NCBI GenBank assembly: GCA_040755395.1
Contig: JBFMAX010000002.1
Coordinates: 310,001-374,000 of the forward strand
Length of the DNA: 64,000 nt
From: Nitrospirota bacterium
Lineage (GTDB): Bacteria > Nitrospirota > Nitrospiria > Nitrospirales > Nitrospiraceae
Direction: 5' to 3'
In this document: in pieces, positions 17,476 through 26,482 of the stretch
Position numbering within the stretch: the first letter of the stretch is position 1
How the letters are laid out: each line of letters starts with the position of its first letter
Notes under the pieces: generated by a model
Databases searched by the model: none
Told to the model about the DNA's origin: nothing
The model's input: the letters and a program-made list of their open reading frames with translations, nothing else
Made by a program: the position numbers and the translations under genes

Positions 17476-18397
17476 AGATGTTCTCCTGGGCGCGCGATAT
17501 AGACGCGGCGCCGTTCGGTGCGTTGGGGTCGCTTGCAACGGTGAGCGAGGTCGGCACGGCCTCTCGGAGCGGACAAAACGCGAAGTCCTGCAAGAGGCAT
17601 TTCAGTCGCAGTTCGGTTTTTTCGAGATTGAGGTAATGACGCACCCGCGATGTCAGTGTTCCCTGCATCCTTGGCTGCGCAGGGTCCAGCTCCCACGGGT
17701 GGAGATACATTACGAGGGGATGACCGTTCCTCTCCAGGCGTTTGAGCATCGTGCGCAGCACCGGATAAGGAAACAGACGAAAATAGCCTCCTCCTGCAAC
17801 GGGAATCCTTATGCCGAGCACGCCGAACGACGAAGGAGGGATCTCCCACAACGGGCCGGCCGTCGTGGATATCTCGTGGCACCACGGTATCGCCCCGGGC
17901 AGCCCGTACAGGTCGTGGAATACCGGAAAGATGCTGGAATCGTACGCGTATCCCTCTTCCACCAGAATAGGAAGCGCCCATTGGGTCTCGGACGTGATCG
18001 TGAAACTCGGCGCCCTATAGCCCAATACGCTCCTCCCGATTACGTCTTCCAGGATCCGTTTGGCTTTCCTGACGTCCTCGCGAAAGAGAACGGGAGTCTG
18101 CGCGGTGATCAGCTCGTGCGCGTAACCGTGTGAAGCCACTTCGTGTCCCTGATCGACCAGGTCTCTGACCATGCGGGGATGCCGCTCGGCGACCCAACCC
18201 AGAACGAAGAACGTCGCTCTTATTTTCTGGTCGTCGAGCATCATCAGGATCTTTTGCATATTCCGCTCGACTCGGCTCTCGAAGCGGTCCCAATGCCTGC
18301 GTCGCATGGGAGAAGCGAACGCCGATACATGGAAATGTTCTTCCACGTCGAAGGACAGATAATGCTTCACTGTCTCTGGGGAAACGAGCCCGTTCAC
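17462..18397 (-). CDS. Polysaccharide deacetylase, XrtA/PEP-CTERM-associated type
   Basis: 311 aa from a GTG at 18397 with a GAGGGGG box upstream; the GTG overlaps the sugar-transferase stop (GTGA). The longer frame to 19291 is antisense-like filler. The NodB-homology motifs are visible: FDVEEHFHV (catalytic Asp17), TFFVLGWVAERHP, GHEVASHGYAHE with two metal-binding His, and YRAPSFTIT. This subtype travels with the exosortase-linked exopolysaccharide genes. It should remove N-acetyl groups from the nascent or exported polymer. The last 30 residues are unconserved-looking. Confidence 0.92.
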   Translation of the reverse strand: MNGLVSPETVKHYLSFDVEEHFHVSAFASPMRRRHWDRFESRVERNMQKILMMLDDQKIRATFFVLGWVAERHPRMVRDLVDQGHEVASHGYAHELITAQTPVLFREDVRKAKRILEDVIGRSVLGYRAPSFTITSETQWALPILVEEGYAYDSSIFPVFHDLYGLPGAIPWCHEISTTAGPLWEIPPSSFGVLGIRIPVAGGGYFRLFPYPVLRTMLKRLERNGHPLVMYLHPWELDPAQPRMQGTLTSRVRHYLNLEKTELRLKCLLQDFAFCPLREAVPTSLTVASDPNAPNGAASISRAQENIYGMA

Positions 18398-19431
18398 CGC
18401 GCCCCCTCGCCGCGCAGCATGACGCGAACCGTTTGTACGAGCACCAGAGCATCCAACCTCAGCGACAAATTCTTCACGTAGTAGAGATCGTATTGCAGTT
18501 TTGTATGGGCGTCTTCCGCCGACGCGCCGTAGCGGAATCGGGTCTGGGCCCATCCCGTGATGCCCGGCCTGACCGTATGTCTCAGATCGTAGTACGGAAT
18601 GATGGATCGCAGTTCCTGCACGAAGATCGGGCGCTCGGGCCGCGGACCGACCAGGCTCATTTCTCCTTTCAGCACGTTGATCAATTGCGGAAATTCGTCT
18701 ATGCGAAGCTTTCGCAGCCATCGCCCGACTCGAGAAATGCGGGGATCGTTCGCGTCGGCCCAGCGAGGGCCATGTTTCTCGGCGTCCTGCGACATGGAGC
18801 GAAACTTCCACATCATATAGGGATGTCCCCGCAAGCCGACGCGCATTTGGCGATAAAAGATCGGGCCCGGAGAGTCGAGCTTGATCAACAGTGCGACGAC
18901 GAACATGAGCGGCGCCAGCGTCAAAAGGCCTGCAATGGAAACGACGATGTCGATCAGGCGTTTCAGCGTCATCGTGATCCAACGGCGGCGGAAACCGGTC
19001 GAAAAAATCAACGCGCTCGGTCTCAGCACATCGATGGAGAGGCGGCCGGCTTCTTCTTCGAACAACATGTGACCGTCGATGACGTCTATCCCCATCGCCT
19101 TGAAGTCGAGCAATGTCTGTACAGGCAGCACGGCTCGCCGGTCCTCCAAACAGACCGCGATGGTGTGCACGTTGTAGCTTTCGGCTATTTCGAAGAGCTG
19201 GTCGTAGGTTCCGATGATCGACGGCTGCCCGAGCCGCTGTCCGATTCTGCCGGGCTCCTTGTCCAGAAACCCTACGATCTCGGTCGTCCATCTCTGGCGG
19301 TCGAGCACAATCTGACAGAGATCGACGGCGAGTTTCCCGCTTCCCAGGATGAGCATACGACGCTTCAATCCCGGCAATGGGAGCAACGGCCGGGAGGAGG
19401 GTCGCACACTTGTCGCTGTGATCATCTCCAT
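18394..19431 (-). CDS. Initiating sugar-phosphate transferase (exopolysaccharide, TIGR03013-like)
   Basis: 345 aa. An N-terminal Rossmann-like CoA-binding-type domain (RRMLILGSGKLAVDLCQ at about 25-41) is followed by one membrane segment and the bacterial sugar transferase domain from about residue 155 (KRLIDIVVSIAGLL, YRQMRVGLRGHPYMMWKFRSM, GPRPERP). It transfers a sugar-1-phosphate from a UDP-sugar to undecaprenyl phosphate, the first step of repeat-unit assembly. It is coupled to the deacetylase by overlap and lies 19 bp after the kinase gene. Confidence 0.92.
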   Translation of the reverse strand: MEMITATSVRPSSRPLLPLPGLKRRMLILGSGKLAVDLCQIVLDRQRWTTEIVGFLDKEPGRIGQRLGQPSIIGTYDQLFEIAESYNVHTIAVCLEDRRAVLPVQTLLDFKAMGIDVIDGHMLFEEEAGRLSIDVLRPSALIFSTGFRRRWITMTLKRLIDIVVSIAGLLTLAPLMFVVALLIKLDSPGPIFYRQMRVGLRGHPYMMWKFRSMSQDAEKHGPRWADANDPRISRVGRWLRKLRIDEFPQLINVLKGEMSLVGPRPERPIFVQELRSIIPYYDLRHTVRPGITGWAQTRFRYGASAEDAHTKLQYDLYYVKNLSLRLDALVLVQTVRVMLRGEGAR

Positions 19432-19450
19432 GCGTTCGTGACCCCGCTCA

Positions 19451-21757
19451 TCAATGAGCCTTCGCCCCAGGCTGGATGTAGTACCCTTCCTGCAAATAAT
19501 GAGGGGCGTCCTGAGAGCGAACGCCTGTCAACAAAGCCGTTTTTTCATGCTTGGCTTTCAGAGCCGACAGCGCGCGCTTGACGAGGTCTCTGGGCGTATT
19601 GCCTGCCCGGATGACGAGAACGACAACGTCGGCCATGTTTGCGAGAACATTGACGTCCGCCAATGGATAAATCGGCGGCGTGTCGAGCACGATAAAATCG
19701 TGCTGGTCGCGAAAAGTTTCGAGCAGCGATTCGAGCTTTTCGATTTGACGCAACTGAACGGGATGCTTTGACACGGACCCACCTGTAAGGACGGAGAGCG
19801 GATCCCCATTCAGCGATTGAATGCAGGACTCGACCGGGACGTTTTCGCGGAGCACCTCGGCTAATCCGGGTCCTTCCGCCAGTCCCACGTACCTGCTCAA
19901 TCTCGGATGCTTCAAGTCGCAGTCGATAATGAGGGTCGATTTTCCTAAATCGTGAGCGAGCACATAAGCGAGGTTCAGCGCGCTCGAAGTCTTGCCTTCT
20001 CCTTTCAACGTGCTGGTCACCAGCACGACCGTAGATTTGCGGTGCCCGCTCATCAGGACCAGTCGAGTCGCGGTGACGCGATACTGTTCGGCCGCCACGG
20101 ATGCGGGTCTCCACCTGGCTATGAAGTTCAGTTCATGGCGATATCGGGGATGGGGACCTTTCGTTCCCGCGCGCTTGCCGTTGTCCGTTCGTTCTTTTCC
20201 CCACGTGGTCAGTGATTTCCAGCTTCCTCGGGGCGGCGTTGCGTGCTGTGAAATCGGCGAAAGTGTTTCGTCATGTGGTGCCGGGAGCGGGAGATGGGCT
20301 TCTGACCTCAGCGACTTGCCGAGCGCGGTCCCGTAGGCCAGGCTGAAATCCGGAACCGTTCCCACGACGGGTATGCCGAGAATGCGTTCGGTTTCTTCGG
20401 CGTCGTGAAACGTGACGCGCAGTTGCTCCAGGAAAATCGCTGAACCGAATCCCAATCCGCATCCGAACGCGAGGCCGGCCATGATGAAGCGAAACTTGTC
20501 CGGCCACTCCGGCGTGTCCGGCAGGTTTGCAGGATCGATGACTCTGAACTGCTCGCCTTGTTGCTTGCGTTCCAGGTTCTCGGCGATGCGGGCGTTCAGT
20601 CTCTTGTCCAGCAACGCCTGGTAATTACGTTGAAGATTTTCATAGTCGCGCATCAGTGTGGCCAATTGCTGTTCGCGCGCCGGCGTATTCTCCACCCGTG
20701 TCTCATAAATTTTGATCTGCGCGTTCAACCGATTGAGGGCATCCTTCGTGGTTTCGATGTCGCTTTTGACTTCTCTCTGCTGCTTCAGCAGTTCGCGCAG
20801 GACCGGATTGTTCGAGGCCTTCAGTTCGGTCCCAGCCGTCGCGGAGGGAGATTCCTCCAATGTGTCCGATTCGGGTGGAAGCGACTTGAGCTTCGCGATC
20901 TCTTCCTTCAACAAGATGATGTCCGGGTACGTGTCTTTATACGTCGCCGACAACGTCGCCAGCCGGCTTTCCATCTCTTTGAGTCTGGCGGAACGAGTGG
21001 TGGGGCGGAGTGGTAACGGAATAGAAGCTGAGCCGGTGGTTTGATACTCTTTGATGGCTTTGTCTATGGAATCCAGGCGGTCGTTCAGCTTGTGGAGCGT
21101 CTCCGACCGCGTGGCGACTTCCGTCTGCAGTCTGTCCAACGCCCGCAGGTTGGCCTCGATCTGGCCGGGCAACTCACCCATGTAGCGAAGTTTGAATTCG
21201 GATATGGCCTTCTCCTTTGCCTCCAACTCTTCCTTGGCCGTATTAAGCTCTCCGAGGAGGAACTCCGTAGCCTTTTCGACCAGTTGTTCACGATTTCTCA
21301 GATTCTCCTGGATAAAGAGTTCGGCCAACTTCGCCGTCACCTTCATGGCGGTGACGGGATTCTCATCCCGGTAGGAAATGGAAAAGGCTTCGTCTCTGGA
21401 CGTGGTGATGTCGATGTTCTTTCGCAGACTTTCAAGGATGTCGTCGATCGAGTCGCTCTTCTGTCTTTCCGAGGCCAGTCCAACCTCCTCGATCACCTGG
21501 GTCAATATCTTCCTGCTGAGCACTAGTTGTCTGATGGTCCCGAGCCGCTCCTGCACGGAGCCAGTGACGACCCCCTTCACATAGCTTTCGGGTACCTTCT
21601 GACTTTCCACGACGATCAACGTCGAGGACTTGTACCGCTTGGGCAGGAACTCGGCCAGGGCCCAAGCGGCAACCACGCTGCTGAGGAGCACAATCGCAAT
21701 GAGCCACTTTCGCCGGCTGCAAATGCGAAGATAGTCATGAGGAGTGTAGTTCGTCAC
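19451..21757 (-). CDS. Wzz-type chain-length determinant fused to BY-kinase
   Basis: 768 aa from GTG 21757. Residues about 1-40 contain the first membrane segment and the Wzz start. A long coiled-coil periplasmic section follows (about 160-390), then a second membrane segment near 430 (FIMAGLAFGCGLGFGSAIFL). After a linker comes the CpsD/Etk kinase: Walker A VTSTLKGEGKTSSALN, Walker A' LIIDCDLKHPRL and Walker B FIVLDTPP. The C-terminus carries YLQEGYY, a short tyrosine-rich tail that may be autophosphorylated. It controls polymer length and couples synthesis to the Wza-like exporters. Confidence 0.93.
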   Translation of the reverse strand: MTNYTPHDYLRICSRRKWLIAIVLLSSVVAAWALAEFLPKRYKSSTLIVVESQKVPESYVKGVVTGSVQERLGTIRQLVLSRKILTQVIEEVGLASERQKSDSIDDILESLRKNIDITTSRDEAFSISYRDENPVTAMKVTAKLAELFIQENLRNREQLVEKATEFLLGELNTAKEELEAKEKAISEFKLRYMGELPGQIEANLRALDRLQTEVATRSETLHKLNDRLDSIDKAIKEYQTTGSASIPLPLRPTTRSARLKEMESRLATLSATYKDTYPDIILLKEEIAKLKSLPPESDTLEESPSATAGTELKASNNPVLRELLKQQREVKSDIETTKDALNRLNAQIKIYETRVENTPAREQQLATLMRDYENLQRNYQALLDKRLNARIAENLERKQQGEQFRVIDPANLPDTPEWPDKFRFIMAGLAFGCGLGFGSAIFLEQLRVTFHDAEETERILGIPVVGTVPDFSLAYGTALGKSLRSEAHLPLPAPHDETLSPISQHATPPRGSWKSLTTWGKERTDNGKRAGTKGPHPRYRHELNFIARWRPASVAAEQYRVTATRLVLMSGHRKSTVVLVTSTLKGEGKTSSALNLAYVLAHDLGKSTLIIDCDLKHPRLSRYVGLAEGPGLAEVLRENVPVESCIQSLNGDPLSVLTGGSVSKHPVQLRQIEKLESLLETFRDQHDFIVLDTPPIYPLADVNVLANMADVVVLVIRAGNTPRDLVKRALSALKAKHEKTALLTGVRSQDAPHYLQEGYYIQPGAKAH

Positions 21758-21761
21758 GGGC

Positions 21762-23351
21762 TTAGAACCAGACCTTTTGAAGTTGGATGAGGATCATGTG
21801 CCTGTCGAAGGTGATCTGCTCTCCAGTAACGCCAATAACGCCTCCGGCTGGAGTCAGACCTTCTGATTGAAAGAACGAATACAGGTAGTTGCCTGAAATG
21901 AGAAGCCCTGGGGCTACCCTGTAAATGAACGAGGCGCTTGCGAGGTACGAATCAAACGAAAAATCTGTTGGCGCATTTGGGACGCCTTCTGGTAAGGCGG
22001 CGCCGATCGATTGACTTCTCGAGTAATTGGCGGAGAGACTTGCAGACAGTCTCGGACCAAGTGTGCGCGTGACACCAAGACTCACGAGGTCGGTGATGAT
22101 TGGGGCGCCTACCGTGAGAAAATTTGGAGCAACTTGCCGCGAGTAGCTGAGCGAGACCGTATCGGGAAAACGAGTCCAGGTGACTGAAGCACTTCCGGTA
22201 TATTGAAGACTATGGCTCGGTATGACTTCCTGAACTGAAACGGACGCGAATCCGATGATGGCAGGCGTAAACAGTGGTCGGCGATATGCGATCAGCCCTC
22301 CGTTGGTCTCAAAGTAGGGGGGGAATTCGCTGGTCTGACCGCCAAGGAAATCGGTTCTATTGTGGGTGAGCAGGATACGAACTGTTTCGTTCGGTGAAAG
22401 ACTGATCTGGGGACCAGTCGAAAACGATCGAGAATCGGTACTGACAAGGCTGGCCACTTCTTGTGCCCCCGGCGTCGCTCCGTACCGTTGAAAAGCATGA
22501 CTCGCATTCATGTATAAGCTGAGCGCGGGAGTCACAGCATAGGTGCTGATGACCGAGGCCGAGTTCGTAATGGTGTTGACGCGTTGAACTTGAAGCCCTC
22601 GAGCGAACGCATTGGCGGGGTCCTGGTCAGCCGGATCACCAGCCGCGTTGACTGCTCCGCCAGCCAAGAACGCCGGCGGCTGCGGGGTGTATGTGAATGA
22701 GTCTGAAACCAGCAACGTCATCCGAGGCACGGCTTGCTGTACCAGGCGCGTCAAGTCCAGGAAGCCGCCGACGTTGCCTCCGATATAGTTCAATTCAGGA
22801 TGTTTTGCGTAGTATTCCGCTATGCCACCGAGTTGCAAACTTCCTGTCACCAGTCCTCCAGTGCGCGGAATAAGGGCCACCTGGGGAGTGATTGTGGTGA
22901 CGAAATCATCTCTTTCGAGCCCTGCGATTCGCGGCGTGTTAAATACATTTGTGTCATAGCGTTGAGCGATGGAGACAGAAGGCACTACGGCCGGTAACAT
23001 AGCGGAGCCCCCTAGCACCCCTGCTGTGAGAGGAATTCCTTGCAAGGCTCCCCCCGGGTTGGGCACTCCATACTGGTTGCGAAAGTCAGCAGGCCCTTGA
23101 TCTAGAATTCCGTCCAACAGGCGCCAGACCTGCGGAGAAGCTTCGTCGCCTAATGCCTGGGGAATCCAACGTGATTGAACCGACGAATCCGTTCCTTGAA
23201 AAGGAAGTGTGTTCAGGAACGCAGCTCCCGGCAGCAGCGGTTCACCCGCGGATATGGTCGCTGAATTTCCGAGGATCGTCATCATTCCCCATACCCAGAT
23301 CAGGTGCCGTCGCTGCCTGATCGATCCGCTATGGCACCACAATCGTGTCAC
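21762..23351 (-). CDS. Outer-membrane beta-barrel protein of exopolysaccharide loci (TIGR03016-like)
   Basis: 529 aa from a GTG at 23351 overlapping the exporter gene by 23 bp; in-frame ATGs lie at 23285 and 23282, so the start is uncertain. A signal-like N-terminus (LIWVWGMMTILGNSATISAGE) precedes a protein of alternating amphipathic beta strands, with serine/tyrosine-rich repeats such as SLSYSRQ and LSASLSANYSRS. It ends in an aromatic residue (VWF), as outer-membrane barrels do. By context it matches the large barrel protein of XrtA-type exopolysaccharide clusters, possibly an AlgE/BcsC-like conduit. That role is inference. Confidence 0.75.
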   Translation of the reverse strand: MTRLWCHSGSIRQRRHLIWVWGMMTILGNSATISAGEPLLPGAAFLNTLPFQGTDSSVQSRWIPQALGDEASPQVWRLLDGILDQGPADFRNQYGVPNPGGALQGIPLTAGVLGGSAMLPAVVPSVSIAQRYDTNVFNTPRIAGLERDDFVTTITPQVALIPRTGGLVTGSLQLGGIAEYYAKHPELNYIGGNVGGFLDLTRLVQQAVPRMTLLVSDSFTYTPQPPAFLAGGAVNAAGDPADQDPANAFARGLQVQRVNTITNSASVISTYAVTPALSLYMNASHAFQRYGATPGAQEVASLVSTDSRSFSTGPQISLSPNETVRILLTHNRTDFLGGQTSEFPPYFETNGGLIAYRRPLFTPAIIGFASVSVQEVIPSHSLQYTGSASVTWTRFPDTVSLSYSRQVAPNFLTVGAPIITDLVSLGVTRTLGPRLSASLSANYSRSQSIGAALPEGVPNAPTDFSFDSYLASASFIYRVAPGLLISGNYLYSFFQSEGLTPAGGVIGVTGEQITFDRHMILIQLQKVWF

Positions 23352-23967
23352 CTGATCGAAGAATAAAATTCCCTACCTTGCTCTTTCCCGCTACTAAATC
23401 GTCGTACCCGACCGGTATCCGGACTTCTTCCATGCGGCCTGTGCCGTTTTTCACCATGCGGACGACGTGCATCTTGTTCTTTGATGCGAAGGGGGTGAAT
23501 CCGTTCGCGAGGGAGATGCCCTGCAACACGGTGGCGTAGGATTGCAGCGGGTATTTGCCGGGTTTTGTAACCTCCCCGACTACGTAGATATAGTAGCTTT
23601 TCACCTCTTTGACCTGGACGGAGACCGTGGGATTGCCCATGAATTCAACCAATCGCTCGGCGATCCGCTTGGCCAGGACGTCGGTGGAGACTCCGGCTGC
23701 CGGTACATCCCCGATGAGCGGCATCGAGATCATCCCGTCTGGTCTGATGACGACTTCTTTCGACAGATCCTGATTTCGCCAAACCGTGACGGTCAGGACG
23801 TCTTCGGGCCCGAGCAGGAAGGACGACGGCGGCTCATATTCGACCTGGTATTTCTGTTCAGCGGAGCAGCCGAGTATCCCGCTGAAGCCAGCCATGATCA
23901 TCAGGTTTACGATGGCCGTTCGAATGATCGGTAAGCCTCGACTGCGCGTAAGAATATTGTTCGCCAT
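23329..23967 (-). CDS. Wza-like polysaccharide export lipoprotein (copy 2)
   Basis: 212 aa from the ATG at 23967; the frame is open to a TTG at 24024. The N-terminus is hydrophobic and ends in GILGCSAEQ, a plausible lipobox with Cys as the lipidated residue. Then comes the Poly_export domain, LLGPEDVLTVTVWRNQDLS and RPDGMISMPLIGD, and a SLBB-like domain (YYIYVVGEVTKPGKYPL). It would form the outer-membrane/periplasmic export channel. It is a clear paralogue of the gene at 24027-24704, 59 bp upstream. Confidence 0.9.
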   Translation of the reverse strand: MANNILTRSRGLPIIRTAIVNLMIMAGFSGILGCSAEQKYQVEYEPPSSFLLGPEDVLTVTVWRNQDLSKEVVIRPDGMISMPLIGDVPAAGVSTDVLAKRIAERLVEFMGNPTVSVQVKEVKSYYIYVVGEVTKPGKYPLQSYATVLQGISLANGFTPFASKNKMHVVRMVKNGTGRMEEVRIPVGYDDLVAGKSKVGNFILRSGDTIVVP

Positions 23968-24026
23968 GCTTTCGTACACTTTAGGTAATGGATGTGAGTC
24001 GTCGGGCAACCTATGGGAATGCAAGC

Positions 24027-24704
24027 TTACCGCTCCGGTATGACCACCATCGTTTCGGATGGGATCACAATCTGGTCGCCCGGTTTGAGTTCGATGTTTT
24101 GACTGGTGCCGTCGCGCAACACGATGTCGTCATAACTGGCTTTGATCTTGATCAGTCCCTCGCCGTCTCTTCCGAAACGAAAGACGACGATCTTGTTCCG
24201 TGCCGCCACGGGGGTGAACCCGCCGGCGAGTGTGATGGCCTGCAGCAGCGTGGTTTTACTTTTCAACGGGTACCTGCCCGGCGTCTTGACTTCGCCCAGG
24301 ACATAAATCAGGTAGCTGTTGACCTGATTCACGACGATGGATACGACAGGGTTTTCCATGAAGGACTTGAGACGGTTGGCGATGTCGGCCGTCAACTGCG
24401 AGGTCGTTCTGCCGACCGCGGACACGTCGCCGATGAGCGGCATGGAGATTCTTCCGTCCGGTCTCACCTGAACGGATTTCGATAGATCGGCGTTCTTCCA
24501 GACCGTGACTTCCAGGACGTCTTCCGGTCCGATGATGTAATCGGGCGTGACGATAAGGGAGGATTTCTCCGCGAACTGGTTGGCTGATTGCCCCTCCGAC
24601 GACGGATTTTGTCCCGGCGATGCGGCGCGTGCCTGATTGCTTACATGGCCACCCCATACCAGAACAAAGACGCTCGCCAGGATGAGCCATTGAACGGGTT
24701 TCAT
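24027..24704 (-). CDS. Wza-like polysaccharide export protein (copy 1)
   Basis: 225 aa from ATG 24704, set by AGGAG 7 nt upstream; a longer frame to 24752 lacks this. Signal peptide MKPVQWLILASVFVLVWGG with a probable signal peptidase I site near ARA-AS, so unlike its neighbour it seems not to be a lipoprotein. The Poly_export block IIGPEDVLEVTVWKNADLS, the PDGRISMPLIGD motif and the SLBB-like YLIYVLGEVKTPGRYPL are nearly collinear with the downstream paralogue. One soluble and one lipidated copy may assemble together or serve different polymers. Confidence 0.92.
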   Translation of the reverse strand: MKPVQWLILASVFVLVWGGHVSNQARAASPGQNPSSEGQSANQFAEKSSLIVTPDYIIGPEDVLEVTVWKNADLSKSVQVRPDGRISMPLIGDVSAVGRTTSQLTADIANRLKSFMENPVVSIVVNQVNSYLIYVLGEVKTPGRYPLKSKTTLLQAITLAGGFTPVAARNKIVVFRFGRDGEGLIKIKASYDDIVLRDGTSQNIELKPGDQIVIPSETMVVIPER

Positions 24705-24827
24705 TGCCTTACTCCTGTTGTTGCGATTAGCGGATTTTGGTTTGCTGCTCATCGTTCATAAGATTTGGAACACTTATCGGTCTGAATAAACTGCGCGGTG
24801 GTGCAAGAGGACAATAGAAACCAAGCC

Positions 24828-25145
24828 TCAAAACATGAATTTCAGGCCGACGAAATACGGGCCATTGCCATTAACCCGCCCGAACGGGAGCCGACGTGTC
24901 CAACGCACCTCCGCCAGCGTCGGCGTTTCCGCCAATGTAATGGGGGTCGGCACATAGACTTTCAAGACCTGCTCAATCGCCGGCGCGTGATCCATGAGCA
25001 CCAGCATTCCACCGCTGCTGATATTGACGGACAAGGCCTTCCCTTGGCGAACCGCCGGTGTCGGTTCGCCCACCGGCGCCGTCATTTCGTATGGAATCGG
25101 CCGCAAGAGCGCGACCCGTTCGCTATGCTTTTGATGACTAACCAT
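24828..25145 (-). CDS. PilZ domain protein
   Basis: 105 aa from ATG 25145 with GGGAG 9 nt upstream; the frame is open to 25412 but the extra residues are not PilZ-like. It has RVALLRPIPYEM and SVNISSGGMLVL, resembling the PilZ RxxxR and [DN]xSxxG elements, although the first motif is imperfect, and it ends in VGLKFMF. PilZ proteins bind cyclic di-GMP and often gate exopolysaccharide production. It heads the minus-strand locus, 123 bp ahead of the first exporter gene, so c-di-GMP control of the locus is a fair inference; the imperfect RxxxR could mean weak or no nucleotide binding. Confidence 0.78.
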   Translation of the reverse strand: MVSHQKHSERVALLRPIPYEMTAPVGEPTPAVRQGKALSVNISSGGMLVLMDHAPAIEQVLKVYVPTPITLAETPTLAEVRWTRRLPFGRVNGNGPYFVGLKFMF

Positions 25146-25623
25146 GATGGGCCACTCCCATTCGCTCGGTACCACGTGCCTCCCTCCTGGATGGAATTGT
25201 GTGGAGCTTCTCCATGTGCCTGGTCGCGTCCGCGGATTGTCGCTCATGCTTAGATCCGTACCTTTCACGCGTTCCGGGACGTGCGTTTTTTGTCTGTGGC
25301 TGAAAATGAATGAGCCCCGTGTCCAATTCCTCCAGGGCCGCTGTTGCCGGAAACATCTCGATCGCTCGACCGATCGATCTTTGTTGCCGTTATCGAGATC
25401 GCGATGTGTCAAAGATATTGTTGCGGACTATAGAGGACTCCCTGTGGAGCGACAATACCGACGATGTAGGCTCTGCAGATCGAAAGGCGGGTGTTGACTC
25501 CCTCGAAAGGGTTAGGTACGATCGGCCGTCCTCATTAAGACTTATTCTACCTATCTAGCGCGCTAAGCAGAAACCGATTACTTGTCCGCATCAAGTCGGC
25601 CGATATTAGGTGTGTGATCCACA
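25146..25623. other. Divergent regulatory region between the polysaccharide locus and the LuxR-type regulator
   Basis: 478 bp with no credible gene. It must hold the promoter(s) of the minus-strand locus and of the plus-strand regulator. On the plus strand a sigma-70-like promoter lies at 25494-25522. On the minus strand a perfect TTGACA at about 25405-25410 has no convincing -10 at 16-18 bp. No sigma-54 site of correct spacing was found on the minus strand. Confidence 0.5.
25494..25522 (+). promoter_or_regulatory. Sigma-70-like promoter for the LuxR-type gene
   Basis: TTGACT at 25494-25499, a 17-bp spacer, then TACGAT at 25517-25522. This matches 5 of 6 and 4 of 6 consensus bases with ideal spacing. 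It would leave a leader of about 95 nt before the ATG at 25624. Confidence 0.4.
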
Positions 25624-26238
25624 ATGAGCGATCCACTGATTGAGTCTTCCGACCGCGTCGAAGCGATCGCGGAACAGCGGTCAGGCCCCGGGATCATCGT
25701 TCTTTCGTCTTCCATGCAACTGCTCCATATGAACCGACAGGCTGCGGAGTTGTGTCGCCAAATTAATGCGGCGGAGAACACGACGGGCGGCAACGCGAAG
25801 GCGGCTCATGGCGTGCTCCCGACCGCGCTGACGGAGCTGTGTGCCGAAATCGTCAAGGCCTTGCAGGTTCGGACGGAGGCCAAAGACTGGGAGCAGTTCG
25901 AGTTGAAACGTTTGGCCGGTCCCGTCAAGCAGCAGGTCTTATTGAGAGGCTTCGGACTCCCCGATCGGGGGGGGATCCAGCAAGCGCGTCTGGTCATCAC
26001 GATGGAGGAAGTCGGGCGTCGGCAAAACGTGAGCACCGAACAGGCCAAGGAGCGTTTTCAACTAACGAATCGCGAACAGGCCGTTGTGGAGCACCTGGCG
26101 AAGGGATGGACGAACAAAGAAATTGCCAACGCGCTGCAGATTACGGAACAAACGGTCAAGGAACACATTAAGCACATCATGCGCAAGACCAACGCGACCA
26201 CGCGGACCGGGATTCTCGCTCAGATCTTCAGGGCGTAG
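25624..26238 (+). CDS. LuxR/GerE-type transcription regulator with PAS-like N-terminus
   Basis: 204 aa. Residues about 20-130 look like a small PAS-type sensor (GIIVLSSSMQLLHMNRQAAELC, start near 23). The C-terminal 65 residues are a GerE helix-turn-helix: LTNREQAVVEHLAKGWTNKE, then IANALQITEQTVKEHIKHIM. No receiver domain or conserved phospho-aspartate is present, so it probably senses a ligand or acts constitutively. It is transcribed away from the polysaccharide locus across a shared 478-bp region, which makes it the best candidate for that locus's regulator. Confidence 0.88.
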   Translation: MSDPLIESSDRVEAIAEQRSGPGIIVLSSSMQLLHMNRQAAELCRQINAAENTTGGNAKAAHGVLPTALTELCAEIVKALQVRTEAKDWEQFELKRLAGPVKQQVLLRGFGLPDRGGIQQARLVITMEEVGRRQNVSTEQAKERFQLTNREQAVVEHLAKGWTNKEIANALQITEQTVKEHIKHIMRKTNATTRTGILAQIFRA

Positions 26239-26280
26239 CCATCCTTTAACAGCCAGCAGCGAATAGCGAATAGGCAGTAG

Positions 26281-26322
26281 CTCACCCCTACCCATCCCTC
26301 CCCCATCGAGGGGGAGGGTGAG
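26281..26322. repeat. C-rich palindrome, copy A
   Basis: A 9-bp perfect stem (26296-26304 with 26310-26318) around the loop ATCGA, with CTCACC/GGTGAG outside it. The 23-bp core is identical to the one at 27048-27070, so the two copies flank the lipoprotein gene at 26545-27036. Confidence 0.85.
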
Positions 26323-26334
26323 GGAAAGGGGGCG

Positions 26335-26379
26335 ATTTTCATGGCGCTGGATGAGCCAAAGGCTCATGGAGGCTTGTTG
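26335..26379. repeat. Dispersed ATTTTCAT repeat, copy 1
   Basis: It starts with ATTTTCAT and shares ATGAGCC...AGGCTCATG with copies at 29198-29240 and 58250-58292. Copy 2 also lies next to C-rich palindromes. Inside it GATGAGCC/GGCTCATG can pair as a hairpin. Confidence 0.65.
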
Positions 26380-26482
26380 TAAAAACCCAACAGGCGTTGG
26401 CCATTTGAGACGGGTACACAGGGCCATACTAGAGAAGTGATTAACAATAACAGTGAATCAATAAGTTAGTGATCACCACTGC

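Noticed and set aside
18398-19291. N-terminal extension of the deacetylase frame
   Set aside because: It overlaps the sugar transferase; GTG 18397 has a GAGGGGG box and the domain begins there.
25146-25260. Sigma-54 promoter for the PilZ gene
   Set aside because: The nearest GG...GC pair on the minus strand has 11 bp instead of 10 between the dinucleotides and a poor -24 box.
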